DNA from: Seminavis robusta
Lineage: Eukaryota; Bacillariophyta; Bacillariophyceae; Naviculales; Naviculaceae
Direction of reading: 5' to 3'
Assembly (NCBI GenBank): GCA_903772945.1
Contig: CAICTM010000947.1
Span: 1 to 41,724, forward strand
DNA length: 41,724 bases
Position numbers and translations under genes: made by a program
Notes under the pieces: model-generated
Told to the model about the DNA's origin: nothing
Seen by the model: the letters and a program-made list of their open reading frames with translations, nothing else
Database searches by the model: none
Shown here: positions 18,663 to 29,171 of the stretch, one piece after another
Numbering within the stretch: the first letter of the stretch is position 1
Layout: each line of letters starts with the position of its first letter

Positions 18663-21146
18663 ATGCAAACAGGAAAGCTCTTTGCCATCAGGCAATCCAG
18701 AAGAGCTGCCGCTGCAGCCGCTGCTGTGAGGACAACCTCAGCACAAACAACACCATCTGGAACTCCAGTAGGCTCTCCAGCCAGGCAACTTAGGAGCCCC
18801 AATGATCTGGCTCTCAATGCTAGAATCTCATCCTTCGTGAACAACGAACGCAAGAAGAGCATCCCCACAAACACTGGGAAAGCTTATGATCCAAAGGCAG
18901 AGGAATATAAAAGGTTTTGTGAACATGTCTACACAAACAAAGAGTCCTATGTCTATCATGTGCATGCTGAAAAGGTCTATAGATTTATGTTTTACCAAGC
19001 TCACCGGAAGCAGAAAATCAAGGGTGGGAAGAAAGGATCACCAAAGTCGCCCTCATTCAACACTGGGGAATACGACGCACTCATGAAACATTTTGAGGAT
19101 GGTACCAATGAAGCCATTCCACTGCCAGAGAAGCCAATCAGCATATCTGTGTTCCAACAATACAAAGCAGTCCTCAAAGCTGAGTGGAGAGATCAAGTCG
19201 CCAACAAGATGAACACCAATGGGTGGGAGTTTGTCTGGACAACAGACTGTCAAGAGCTGGAGAAACACGTGAAAGAGCGAAAGCCAGCCTTCGACAAGGC
19301 CAACTATGCCGAGAAGTACTACGGCGAGTTTGCGCCCTACAGCTGTGTGGAAAGGTTTGCCGACATCGAACACGAGTTTTGGTTTGACAGCCAAAAAGCA
19401 GTCGGAAACCGGAATGTGTGCAACAATCTACGGCATCGGGCCTGCTGTTTGTACTTGACTACTGGAATTCTTTGGTCAGAGTCACTGTATAGGGCGGATG
19501 TGGCAGACTTCTTTGGCCTTAAACCTCCAAGGAAAGATGGGGACGTGGACAGCCTCTTTCTACTTATCAACCAGATTGCACAGGGGAAGACCACTCACGG
19601 AAAGAAGCAATACGGTAGGGCAACACGGCATAGAGATGTAAAACAATGCTGCATCGGAGCAATTTTTTTTTACCTTATGTTCCGTGTGCATCTCACCGAG
19701 GAGTTTGTGGACATGACAGTCGATCAGTGGTGCAACAACAGCTTCTGGTTTGTTGTCAAGTTTCTGATTGATGTAAACAGTCTCGACAATACCCATGAAA
19801 TGAGCAATGACAGCTATAGCCGACACATGTCAAGAGTCCTGAACCGGCGGAACAAGCTCCACTTAGGACGTAATGTGGGTGCAAAGAAACTGGATTTAGC
19901 AGAGGTGGATTCGGAAGACATCCGGAGAATGGGGCAGTGGAACATGTCTATATACGACAATTGCTACAGTTCGAAACTTCCCATGAAAGCAATTAGGAAT
20001 CTAGCCGGTTTCAACACTGCTAGTGGAATGTACTTCAACCCACGCACTACAGTGATGCCCTCCCAAGAGTTATTGAACCTTTGCCCACTGGCATTTTCCT
20101 TCGAAATGCTTAAAGACGTACAGAGCCAGCAAGGGAAGCATCCAACCGCAGAAGCATCTCTCAGCTTCTTCCAAGAGTTGTGTGTGATTTTTTTGCAGGA
20201 CGTTGCCGCGATGATGATTCAAGCTGAAGATAGGGAGTTGCATCCCCTGTTTCAAGAAATGCCAATCTTCAAGACTGCTCTATTCGAGACGTTTAAGGAG
20301 GAGATGAAACACAAGCTGACTACAGCCGATGATCCATTAGACGCCAGCTTGGAGAAAGTGATGCCTGGAGTGCACCAGCGATTTGCAACCAACATCAAGG
20401 CAACCAACGATTTAGAGCGAAAATTCGATACTAGGATTGATCAGCTTCAAGACACAGTTGTGGCTGGGTTTCAGCAACTATACGACAACCAACAGGCCCA
20501 CCGAATGGAAACTGACAAGCTAGTGGGTTCACTTCTGGTCGAAGCCGGTTCACGACTGCTCCGAAATACCCCTCCCTTGAACAACAATAACAGCAGGAAC
20601 AGTACACCGGAGCATGATTCAACACCAATTCCAAGGGCAATTTTCCAACCAACAAATGATACCGGGGGCAATTCAAATCCCATGCAGGGAACCCGAGTTA
20701 ATGGGCCAGTTGCTACACAAGACAACAGGCCTGTCGCGCATCCTGAACTGTGGGAACCATTCAAAAAGTACACACTCGAGGAGCTGTTGGAAGTGCACAA
20801 ACGGTACTACCTGAAGATGCGACATAACACACTTGCCAGTTTCTGGAATGAGTGGTATGGCCTAGAAGAATTCGAGGACGGTTTTGGTGGAATAGATGGT
20901 CGCAACAAGAAGCACGGCTCTAAGTGGAGGAAACACCTTCCGGCTACTGAATTATCCTACAGGACAAGACTACACAACGGCATTGTATCCATTGACAATG
21001 ACAACAACAAGGAGACCAAAGACGTGATCGAAGAATGGGAGCCTCTTTTCACCGTCGCAAGAAACAGCATTGGCAACCTTGTCAAGGCACTACAACAACA
21101 AAACAAGCTACCGAAAGGAAAGAGATGCGGCAAACCAAAGGACTAA
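18663..21146 (+). CDS. Crypton-like tyrosine recombinase
   Basis: A single uninterrupted frame of 827 residues encodes a Crypton-type transposase. The N-terminal part (about 30-300) would hold the DNA-binding arm. The catalytic tyrosine-recombinase region follows: Arg322 or Arg324 in TRHRDVKQCC, H400-L-G-R403 as the HxxR box, and Tyr435 in YDNCYSS as the probable nucleophile (Tyr431 is nearby). The segment after HxxR, with EDIRRMGQWN and then a GFNTASGMYF block, matches the Ndc10/Crypton pattern I know. Residues ~697-775 (W.PF...TLEEL......FWNEWYG.....GG......WR) resemble the GCR1_C DNA-binding domain common in Crypton proteins. All key residues are present and no stop interrupts, so it may be a recent insertion or a domesticated gene. 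Neither ends nor the short direct repeats expected of Cryptons could be fixed with confidence. Confidence 0.85.
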   Translation: MQTGKLFAIRQSRRAAAAAAAVRTTSAQTTPSGTPVGSPARQLRSPNDLALNARISSFVNNERKKSIPTNTGKAYDPKAEEYKRFCEHVYTNKESYVYHVHAEKVYRFMFYQAHRKQKIKGGKKGSPKSPSFNTGEYDALMKHFEDGTNEAIPLPEKPISISVFQQYKAVLKAEWRDQVANKMNTNGWEFVWTTDCQELEKHVKERKPAFDKANYAEKYYGEFAPYSCVERFADIEHEFWFDSQKAVGNRNVCNNLRHRACCLYLTTGILWSESLYRADVADFFGLKPPRKDGDVDSLFLLINQIAQGKTTHGKKQYGRATRHRDVKQCCIGAIFFYLMFRVHLTEEFVDMTVDQWCNNSFWFVVKFLIDVNSLDNTHEMSNDSYSRHMSRVLNRRNKLHLGRNVGAKKLDLAEVDSEDIRRMGQWNMSIYDNCYSSKLPMKAIRNLAGFNTASGMYFNPRTTVMPSQELLNLCPLAFSFEMLKDVQSQQGKHPTAEASLSFFQELCVIFLQDVAAMMIQAEDRELHPLFQEMPIFKTALFETFKEEMKHKLTTADDPLDASLEKVMPGVHQRFATNIKATNDLERKFDTRIDQLQDTVVAGFQQLYDNQQAHRMETDKLVGSLLVEAGSRLLRNTPPLNNNNSRNSTPEHDSTPIPRAIFQPTNDTGGNSNPMQGTRVNGPVATQDNRPVAHPELWEPFKKYTLEELLEVHKRYYLKMRHNTLASFWNEWYGLEEFEDGFGGIDGRNKKHGSKWRKHLPATELSYRTRLHNGIVSIDNDNNKETKDVIEEWEPLFTVARNSIGNLVKALQQQNKLPKGKRCGKPKD

Positions 21147-21163
21147 GTAGATTTAAAACTATT

Positions 21164-21652
21164 CTAGAAACCAGTAGGGACATCTTCATCATTGTGTAGG
21201 ACGTTTTCCACATCCTGGATGCGATTCTGGTTGCTCTCTACCATGGAACGGAGCCAGCGGCATTCTTTGTTGGTCTCTTCCAGCTCGCGAGTGAGAAGCC
21301 CAACAGACTTGACCAAACCCTGCGCCATGTTGCTGAGGTAAATAGGGTCAGGAAGGCTGTAGTGGATAGCATTGTTCTGGAAGCGCCATCCACCCAATCT
21401 CACAATGTCATCCATCGAGTAGCCAGGACCACGAACATCGGCTTCAGTGGGTGGCCCTTCGTGGATGGCTTCAATGCCACCATAGGTGACATAAACCCTG
21501 GTGCCATTCAACAGTTCCACCAGGCACATCTTGCAGCTCTTGGACTCGCAGTAGGTTGCCACCTGATTGCGGTGTGGTCCGCGGCGGATCCAGAGCGTAG
21601 TACCTTCGACGTAGTCGGTTCGAGGAGGCATGTTTGTTGATTGTGGCAACAA
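21164..21652 (-). CDS. small KOW/SH3-like plus coiled-coil protein, tail-to-tail with the recombinase
   Basis: The frame is 162 residues. An alternative start at residue 8 (MPPRTDY) is possible. Residues ~15-62 (GTTLWIRRGPHRNQVATY...NGTRVYVTYGGIEAI) have the pattern of a small beta-barrel of the KOW, Tudor or SH3 kind. Residues ~115-152 are a likely coiled coil (ELEETNKECRWLRSMVESNQ). The stop lies only 17 bases from the recombinase stop on the opposite strand. That tight convergent layout suggests it is either a second gene of the same mobile element or the host gene beside the insertion. I do not recognise a named family. Confidence 0.6.
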   Translation of the reverse strand: MLPQSTNMPPRTDYVEGTTLWIRRGPHRNQVATYCESKSCKMCLVELLNGTRVYVTYGGIEAIHEGPPTEADVRGPGYSMDDIVRLGGWRFQNNAIHYSLPDPIYLSNMAQGLVKSVGLLTRELEETNKECRWLRSMVESNQNRIQDVENVLHNDEDVPTGF

Positions 21653-22310
21653 TCGACTTTGTGAGCACAGTTAAGTTGATCGAAAGGGAGGATACCAACA
21701 AATTAGACTATAAAGCATTCAGTAGAAATACCCTCATTTTTGTTATTCTGTACATGTGTATGCGTAGTACGCCTTTCCCGTGTGCTGGACATACCGACTC
21801 GATTTCCTTTCTTAACGTACACGGGCATCGCCAATCGTCCCGCCGGAAGGCATTGGATGCATGACTGGGTGTCCGAAAGGTGATCTCCTTTTGCGAACCC
21901 CTACTGACGTCAGTATGTTGAGTCACGATCCGCCGCGTGCGGGCGGCTGGCCAACTCGAGAGGTTGGCAGGGACATCCCCGATTTGAATGGAGAGTCATC
22001 CTGGGGAAGGACCGTAGTACTGTTTCTACCTACAGGATGACTGGATTCTTCACTTTTTGGGAAGGCCAAAAAGGGATCCGAGAGCCAAAATCTGAGTTTG
22101 GCTCGCAGTAGCCCATGTACCAAGTCCCACACCCTTCAAGCCCCTACACCGGTTCTGGCTTACGATAAATAAGCCAATATTATTTAGTTTTTGCTGACTT
22201 ATTTGTATTCTAACCCTACCCTTATACCTGCAGGGACCACCGTAGCAGGAAAAACAATTCGGTTTTTTTCAGCCCTCGTCTCCTGTATCCCTTTGCCTCA
22301 ACCAACAGTT
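21653..22310. other. spacer after the Crypton-like unit
   Basis: This holds the presumed 5' region of the minus-strand small gene. A gagccaaaat word at about 22083 is repeated upstream of the recombinase near 18592. No other gene is seen. Confidence 0.45.
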
Positions 22311-22950
22311 ACAACCAGCTACCGTAGAGTTCATCGATCGGTGACAGTGGCAACAGTACCGAACACACTCAGGTTCGGCTTTGCTTGCTGCACTCGGTTA
22401 CCTCGCATTGGATCCTTATGACGAATACATGCACAAAACCGAATATTGTTACATGTAATCCAGCCATTGTAGCCGGCTACCGTACAGTTACATCGGCGAC
22501 AGTGTCAACAGTACTGAACACGCTCAGGTTCCGCTTTGCTGGCTACACTCCGTTGCCGGTATCTTGCATTGGATCCTTATGACGAATACATGCACAACCG
22601 AACATTATGAATCCAGCCATTGTAGCCGGCTGCGGTATAGCTACATCGACGACAGTGGCAGCAGTACCGAAAGTTCGGCTTTGCTCGCTACAGTTACCGT
22701 AACCTCGCATTGGATCCTTTTGACGAATACATGCACAACCGAATATTGTCAATCCAGCCATTGTAGCCAGTTACCGTAGAGTTACATCGATCCGTGACAG
22801 TGGCAACAGTACCGAACACACTTAGGTTCCGCTTTACTGGCTACACTCCGTTACCGGTACCTTGCATTGGATCCTTATGACGAATACATGCACAACCGAA
22901 CATTGTCAATCCAGTCATCGTAGCCAGCTATCGTATAGCTAATGGCAATA
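22311..22950. repeat. diverged satellite, ~141-161-bp unit, about 4-5 copies
   Basis: The landmark ttggatccttatgacgaat recurs at 22408, 22569, 22710 (tttt variant) and 22867, giving periods of 161, 141 and 157 bases. Other conserved words are ccagccattgtagcc, agtggcaacagtaccgaa and ttcggctttgc. Units vary by small indels, so the array is old. There is no coding frame across it. Confidence 0.85.
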
Positions 22951-22994
22951 GTTCTTGACTTGCGCATGCAGGAAAATGGGTACCGACACAGGAA

Positions 22995-23745
22995 TCACCA
23001 CCAAAACAGTAGGAAATAACAAGAAGGGATGAATCCGGTAGGAGGATCCACTCTCTTGTGTGTTGTTGCCTCTTCCGGTGGCTGTTGCCTTTCAATGACT
23101 CGACGATGATAGGCTCCTCTGTTCAGGCTGTTGGTAGGGCTGGAGTTAACAGAGCCTCCTCCGTAGCGGTAGCCTCTCATCTTCTTGTTATCCAGAGCGG
23201 TCGATCGAAAAGGACTCGACGATGGTAGTTCGCCGGCCGTCGGCAGTGCAGCAGAGAAAACAACAAATAGATATGGGTTTTGTTTTCTGTGCTGAACTGA
23301 AGAAAACCAGGGACTTACCCTTGCTTTTCAAATTGCACCAACTTGGCCGTCATGGGCCGAGAGCTGACTGCCTTCCCGCGGTCCATAGGATTGAATGAGG
23401 GATGGCTTTCGCTTCTACACCGGAGACGACCGGCTTGAGTGAGGCTTGGATAACAGAGAACCAGAGGTGCGATCGATCGATTCGAATAATTAAAACAACT
23501 CACCTGTTGACGGTCAAGCTCGGATTTATCTCCTGAATACCATAGAAATCCAATGAGGGAGAGAAGTCAGCGCTGTACCTTCAATTAACACTCTTGATAA
23601 TAGGCTTACCTCGGATCGATCGATCGGCCGATTGGATAAAGCACTCATCATGCATTATTGTTGTCGGCCAAGCTTGGATTTACCTCCTGTTTACCATACG
23701 AATTCAATGAGGGAGAGAAGTCAGTGCTGCACCTTCAATTATGGA
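22995..23745 (-). other. repeated exon-like module and short terminal ORF, possible small intron-rich gene
   Basis: Read on the minus strand, segments at 23741-23669 and 23587-23515 are ~73-base imperfect copies that share a frame (FSPSLNSYGKQE versus FSPSLDFYGIQE). A third, more diverged copy near 23440-23330 reads PSLIQSYGPRE. Each follows an acceptor-like (ggtgcag, ggtacag, tgtag) and is followed by a donor-like ggtaaa, ggtgag or ggtaag. A 61-residue ORF at 23180-22995 (MRGYRYGGGSVNSSP...) could be the last exon. I cannot fix a start or a full model, so this may be a fast-evolving gene with duplicated exons or simply repeats that happen to look spliced. Confidence 0.3.
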
Positions 23746-23856
23746 CTTGAACGGTACGAGATGCAGGCAATCAGTTTATCCTTAACCTTAGTAACTTCAA
23801 CGGTTCTTTTATCCACGAATCGATCTAAATCTTTCGAAAGGGAACTTGTTACTTAA

Positions 23857-24825
23857 TGATACACATGACCGTTGATTCTGCAACTGAAGTGCGGCTACTC
23901 TTTTTTCCACAGTAAACGCGGGCGAATCGATTTTGGAGTGCAACTGAGGGGGTAACCAAAAGGAGCGTCGTCTCAAATGGAGACGTAATTAAAGGGGTTG
24001 AGGGCTCTGGCAGCAAGACTGCCGAGGTATAGTACTACATACAGTGTACTCTTTAGCTGCTGTACCTCCCACTATAGTAGCTGGCTAGTAGAGAGCAGCC
24101 AGTCCTGAGTAACTCCATCAAGACGAAGTAGCAACCAGAGGAAGACCAGATTCTGAAGACCATGGCGGTAGGTACCGGTACCAGTTGGGAGCACCTCTGT
24201 GTATCTGAGTCCAATCACAGTTCCAAAGGCGTTCGTTCCGATTTGCTGTTCCGGGGTGCGCTTGTGGGTGAGCATATCATAGCGCTGAAAATATGTATTG
24301 AGTGGATCCATTGTTATGTTAATGGATATATTTTACCCCAAATCAAGAATTTCGTCTTGTTTGGACGCAGGGTGGCCCTTCCAATTTTTACCAGATGCTG
24401 GTTAGATCGAGGGGTATCTTTTGGAAAAGATATTATGAAGCCTCATTCGTGACCGTTTGCTGTTATGTTGTAGGAAGCCAAGCATTTTAGAGCACCCACC
24501 CATGCATCCAAGCAACAGCAGTATTGCTTGAAAGGAAACCAGTGAGCATAGCACAGCTACCTACAAGAAGACAAGACAGAACGAAGACAAGGTAGACTCG
24601 TGCTTGTCAAGGACCCAAGTGATTCGATTCCATTGATTAACATTTCTTTTTGCGAACAAGGTATACCAGGTAGCAACTGACCTGAAAGTCAAGCCTAAGC
24701 CAAGAACCAACCTAAGTCAAGAACAGGAACATAAATATCTCAACAAGAAGAAGAAGAAGAAGAGCAATCTACCTCTCCTTATCTATTATACTCTCCTTAT
24801 CACTATTAATTAAAACGTCAAAAAG
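23857..24825. other. intergenic, upstream region of the four-helix protein gene
   Basis: No supported gene is present. TACCGGTA lies at 24173-24180, an (aag)n run at about 24744-24763, and an A/T-rich leader directly before the start codon. Confidence 0.5.
24731..24738 (+). promoter_or_regulatory. TATA-like box
   Basis: ataaatat lies about 90 bases before the start codon of the four-helix membrane protein, in an otherwise GA-rich leader. It is a position and word match only. Confidence 0.25.
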
Positions 24826-25590
24826 ATGGGCTGCAAGGAATGTTTGGGTCGGTATGGGCTAATGGTGACGGCCGTGTGTTTTACACTGGGTGTGATTGTG
24901 TCGACGTCCAGTCCAAGTTGGATTTCTACCAGTGTGGAGAATCCCGTGACAGGTGGATCGTTGGTAATTGAATTTGGACCCTTTTATTCGCGCAATAAGA
25001 CTTGCTCTTCGCTCACGTCCACTACTACAACCAGTAGTGAACCCGACTGCACCGACTGGAGTCAAGCCGGTATTGATACCGACGATTGCAACAATTTTGG
25101 TGTCACGGATGCCACTGTTCTGGAAAAACTCTGTACCCAGCACAATGCGTGGCGTGTCATTGCCGAATTCTGTCTCTTTATTGTGGTCGGTACGGGAATT
25201 CTCGTCATTGTGGCCATGTGCACACAGTGTATTACGTGTGGTTGTTGCGGTGGCACATTCGATCAACTTGCCATGATTTTCTACTGGATTGAAGTTATTT
25301 TGTCGATTGCCGCCTGGAGTCTCTGTATCAGTGTCGTTTCCATGTTGCGAGGAGAAGATATTCAAACCATCCTTTTGGGAGAATTTGAAAATGTACAACA
25401 ACTCGAAAACGTCGAAGGCATTGTCGATGGAAACTTTTTATGGGGATTCTGGTTGTTCCTATTCAGTGGAACCGTCATGGGAGCACTTTGTGCCATCTTT
25501 GCCGATTGGGCGGCCGAAGGATCACTCCTCAGTTGTCTATTCAGTTGTATCTCTTCGACGTGTGCGTGCATCTTTTGTTGCAAGAAATAA
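24826..25590 (+). CDS. four-helix membrane protein, claudin/tetraspan-like topology
   Basis: The frame is 254 residues starting at aaaaagATGGGC. Predicted membrane helices lie at about 10-28, 110-135, 147-172 and 203-225. Helices 1 and 2 are separated by an ~80-residue extracellular-type loop with four Cys (C60, C75, C88, C103), one N-glycosylation site (NKT) and a Thr/Ser run. This one-large-loop arrangement is that of claudin/PMP22-type and fungal Sur7-type proteins, but I cannot assign a family. The N-terminus MGCKEC offers Gly2 for myristoylation and Cys for palmitoylation. The C-terminal tail is very Cys-rich (CLFSCISSTCACIFCCKK). Both ends would be cytosolic and could be lipid-anchored. 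Role: probably plasma-membrane organisation or adhesion, by inference only. Confidence 0.8.
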   Translation: MGCKECLGRYGLMVTAVCFTLGVIVSTSSPSWISTSVENPVTGGSLVIEFGPFYSRNKTCSSLTSTTTTSSEPDCTDWSQAGIDTDDCNNFGVTDATVLEKLCTQHNAWRVIAEFCLFIVVGTGILVIVAMCTQCITCGCCGGTFDQLAMIFYWIEVILSIAAWSLCISVVSMLRGEDIQTILLGEFENVQQLENVEGIVDGNFLWGFWLFLFSGTVMGALCAIFADWAAEGSLLSCLFSCISSTCACIFCCKK

Positions 25591-26508
25591 GTAGTAATGT
25601 GCATACATGCATGCATGCATTCCACGGGTGTTCGGTCGGTGGTTCGTTCGTTCCAGGTAGATTTTTTATTTGTCTTAAACCATACACATTTTCACACATT
25701 TCGTCAGTCTTCCGTATCGTGATCCCGTCTTGGCGCCTCTGGGGTCACAATCTATGGTAAACGTAATACAATGTACGTGGATCTTCGTCGCGAGTCTCCT
25801 CTGTTTCCCCTTGTGATTGGTGTACGATACATGGCTTCCCGTCAGTCTCGTCGTCCAGCTTGCGGTGCGGAGAATGAATGCACAATTCGAGATAAGGAGA
25901 TCTTGCTCGTGTATTGCCTACTTTACCTGTACGTACCGGTACCGTGCGAGGATGGTGGAACTCTAGGACAGCACCTCAGGCTGCCAAAGTTCCCGCGTGC
26001 CATAGTTCCGTATGCCAGTGGGTGGGAGCCTTCCGTTTCCCTCTATTCTTTCCCTCTATTTCATTTTACCGATACCGTATCTACCCATACCTTTACCCGC
26101 GGGCAGTAGCTACCTCAATCTCTTAGACTTTGTTGTGCACGTACAAGTTCTTGGCTCCTCGATTCCGATTTGCAAAATTACTCTCTCTCCATCCCTACTA
26201 CAGACGGTTTGGAAACGTACAGGATCCGAGTATACAGGTCAAGCCAAGCAGCCGAAGCGACTTGCACTTGTAGTATGCATATGCATGTACGGCCCTTCCT
26301 CGTGATCATTTCGCCAGAGTATCGATCGCTGCCCAAAGGGCGTCAAGTCGGAGGCTGCCGTGTTGCCATCACGATGAGGTGTCATTGAAAATGGCCAAAA
26401 TATTATAATATGCGACTGCCATCATGCCATTTGCAAACGATATTCGCCTGCCTGTCTAGACAAAAAGGTGAACGTCTACTGTATACATGTTTGCTATAGG
26501 TAGGCAAC
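25591..26508. other. intergenic between convergent genes
   Basis: It contains an alternating atgcatgcatgcat run at about 25606-25620 and TACCGGTA at 25934-25941. Several short plus-strand ORFs have no recognisable content. The four-helix gene and LRR gene B converge on this spacer. Confidence 0.5.
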
Positions 26509-29171
26509 TCAATTGGCAAGGCAAACCCCTGTGTTGTCACAACAACTGGTGCAGCAATCATCACCACATTCGATCGTGGGAACTCCTGTTCCGGGATTTG
26601 GCAAGCAGTCAGCCACAACTGCAAGTTCAACATCACGTGCACTCTCATGTTCCCAATATACAAGATTTTGGCAGACAGACACTGGAACAGTGCCAGTGAG
26701 CTGATTCCCATTCACCTTCAATTGACGCAGCAAAGTCAGTGACTCAATCTCATTGGGAATCATGCTATCAAAGTTGTTGTTGGCTAGGCCCAGCCACTGC
26801 AGGCCCGTCAAACGACCAAGGGATGAGCTGATAGTCCCAGCAAAGTTGCAATCATTGGCCACAAAAGCAACAAGGTCTGTGAGTCCAGTGTACATTTCTT
26901 CAGGGAGTGCCCCTTCCATATTGGAGTAGGAAGCACGAAATTCAGTCAATTGGGTTGCCAGACCAATCTCGGAGGGTAAGGTTCCTCCAATGCCGGTGTG
27001 ACTCAAAAATATAAGTTGCAGGTGCGTTAGCAATCCAATTTCACTTGGCAGGGTGCCCGTAAGCTTTAGGAGAAGGGAGGGTTGAAGGATTAGGCCAATG
27101 TTCAGGTTCTTCATTGTTTGGGATGCTTGTGCAAAAGAAGTAGAGGGTCATAACTCACATCATTCTGTTCTAATTGTAGAAACCCCAAAGAGTCCACGTG
27201 GAACATTTCCAGTGGCAGAGATCCTGTCAGCGAATTGTTCCTGAGACCAAGGCTCTTCAAGGGGGGCATCCCCACTTCAGAGGTGATTGCATTTCCTTCA
27301 TGGAGATTTTCAAACCATCTAGCAGGGATCGGTCCTGAGAGTTGGTTGTGGCCCAACCAGAGCCTCTCCAATGAAAACGAGAGCAGCTTTGGTGGAAGCA
27401 TTCCACTCAGCATGTTGCCATGCAAATCTAGACTTTTCAGGTGTGGCAACTGAGTGATCTCCCATGGGAGAGGACCATTCAGCTGATTCCACCCTGAAGA
27501 ATACATACGAATGTGTGAGAAACAATGATGCGTCCACATGTTCGGCCTAAAACACTTACACATTTTTAGCCCAACAAGTGCTTTCGCTTTTGACTGTACA
27601 GTCTCACAGGTCACTCCACCCCACTTGCATTCATGACTGGCAGAGAGCCACTGATCACCCCAGATGTACGATGTTGATTCGCCAGTTACAATGTCTGGCT
27701 CATAGCAGAATGCACTTCCTTGGGGAGTTGCTGGTGGATTGCACTCCTTCCATCGTTGATGCCTTGTGGTTTGGTAATAGAAGAGCACCACAAGGAATCT
27801 CTGAACCAAATTCGGAGAGTTATACTCTAGCTGGATTGGATCCTGGTTGACAATCCAATCAAAGGCTTTGTGCCTTGTTTCCAGCATGAACTCATCGTCG
27901 ATTTCACTATCATTTCCTTCTCCAGATCCTTCCACATGTTGGAAGTATTGCTTTCCCAAAATGATTGTCAACGCAGTTTCAATTTTAGGTGCTGCAACAG
28001 CATCTCTTGTTGTGGTGGGCGCCATGGTGCTGCTGCCATCCACATAGACTTTAGAACTGCAGTGTCCGGTGCCACAAACAGCCCCAACAACAATACCAGT
28101 AACAACTAGAATGCAGAAGATTCCTCCCATAATGTAGAATGGCCAGTTGCTTCTCTTCTGACTGTTTTGGTTCCCATGATCAGCAGAAGCAACGGGCAAG
28201 TCATCCTCAGCTACAGGTCTTGCCTCTGCCAATGACTCTGGTGAAGTTGGTTGGATATCTCCTCCTTCATCATCATCAACAGCAGTATTCTGATTTCCGC
28301 CTCTAGGTGATGGATTTGTTTGCCGTGGCGAAAAGGCTCCGAATTGAGCGGAAACAGAATGTGCACCTGGTATACTCTCCCGCAGCTCATTTCTTCTAGT
28401 GGCTGGGACAGATGGCATTTCCATAGGGTTTGGCAATTCTTGAATCCAATTTGGTGATGGCTTTGGTGTGTCATTATCACTTGCAGTTGCAACAATTTCT
28501 GAAATGGCTGGGTTGCTCTGTCGAGTTGGGTGGAGCTTTTGCCTGTCAGTAAGGGCAAATGAAGCAGACTGATCAGCAATCTTTCTGGCCACTTCATAAT
28601 CATTTTGCTCCTTTTGGATGACAGGCCCCATGCCAGTGTTGGCATCTCCCTTGTTTTGAAAGGCAATCTGTTGGACTGAGTGGACCTGGGTCTTCTGGTT
28701 GATTCGCGATTCCAAGGTAGCCATGGATGGAGTCTCAGAGGAGAGATCTTGTATGGTAACTTTTTCTTGTTCTTTGAGGATTCGATTTTCGTCAATCTTG
28801 CTGTCATCAGTGGGGTCTTGTGATAATTCCTCCTGAAGCGGCGGCAAAACTGAAGGTGTTGTTGTTGTTGTCGTCGATCCTCTTGGCTGCTGTGCGACTG
28901 GCTTAAAAGTGGGATCGTCTACATCATCGGTATCATGTAGACTCTGCACTGATGGATACATGTGAGGGACAAACAGTTCGGCATCTTGGAAATGAGTCGT
29001 GACGGAAGAAGCACAACTCATGTCTTCGGGTCTCGGGACATTGATCTCACTGGGTGGGTCCACTACTAACTCATCCTCCACATGTTGTGGCTGCATGTAT
29101 TGCTGATCACTGCTAAGTGGTAGCATCCCACCAGCATCAGCACTGCCAGTACCATCAGGGGTGGACATCAT
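26509..29171 (-). CDS. LRR gene B: single-pass leucine-rich-repeat membrane protein
   Basis: Three exons on the minus strand, 29171-27560, 27493-27159 and 27063-26509, give 833 residues. Intron 1 is 66 bases, phase 1 (gtaagt...ttcag). Intron 2 is 95 bases, phase 0 (gtgagt...ctaaag). The N-terminal 340 residues are acidic and disordered and match gene C (shared MSCASSVTTHFQDAELFVPHMYPS-type block near residues 51-75). A membrane helix lies at ~343-365, then the same N-cap region as A and C, then plant-type LRRs. Exon 3 is 18 bases longer than in A and C, adding residues around WEHESARDVE before the Cys-rich end. Exon 2 lacks the same 45 bases as in A. Intron 1 has no in-frame stop and a length divisible by three, so its retention would add 22 residues rather than truncate. 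Confidence 0.85.
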
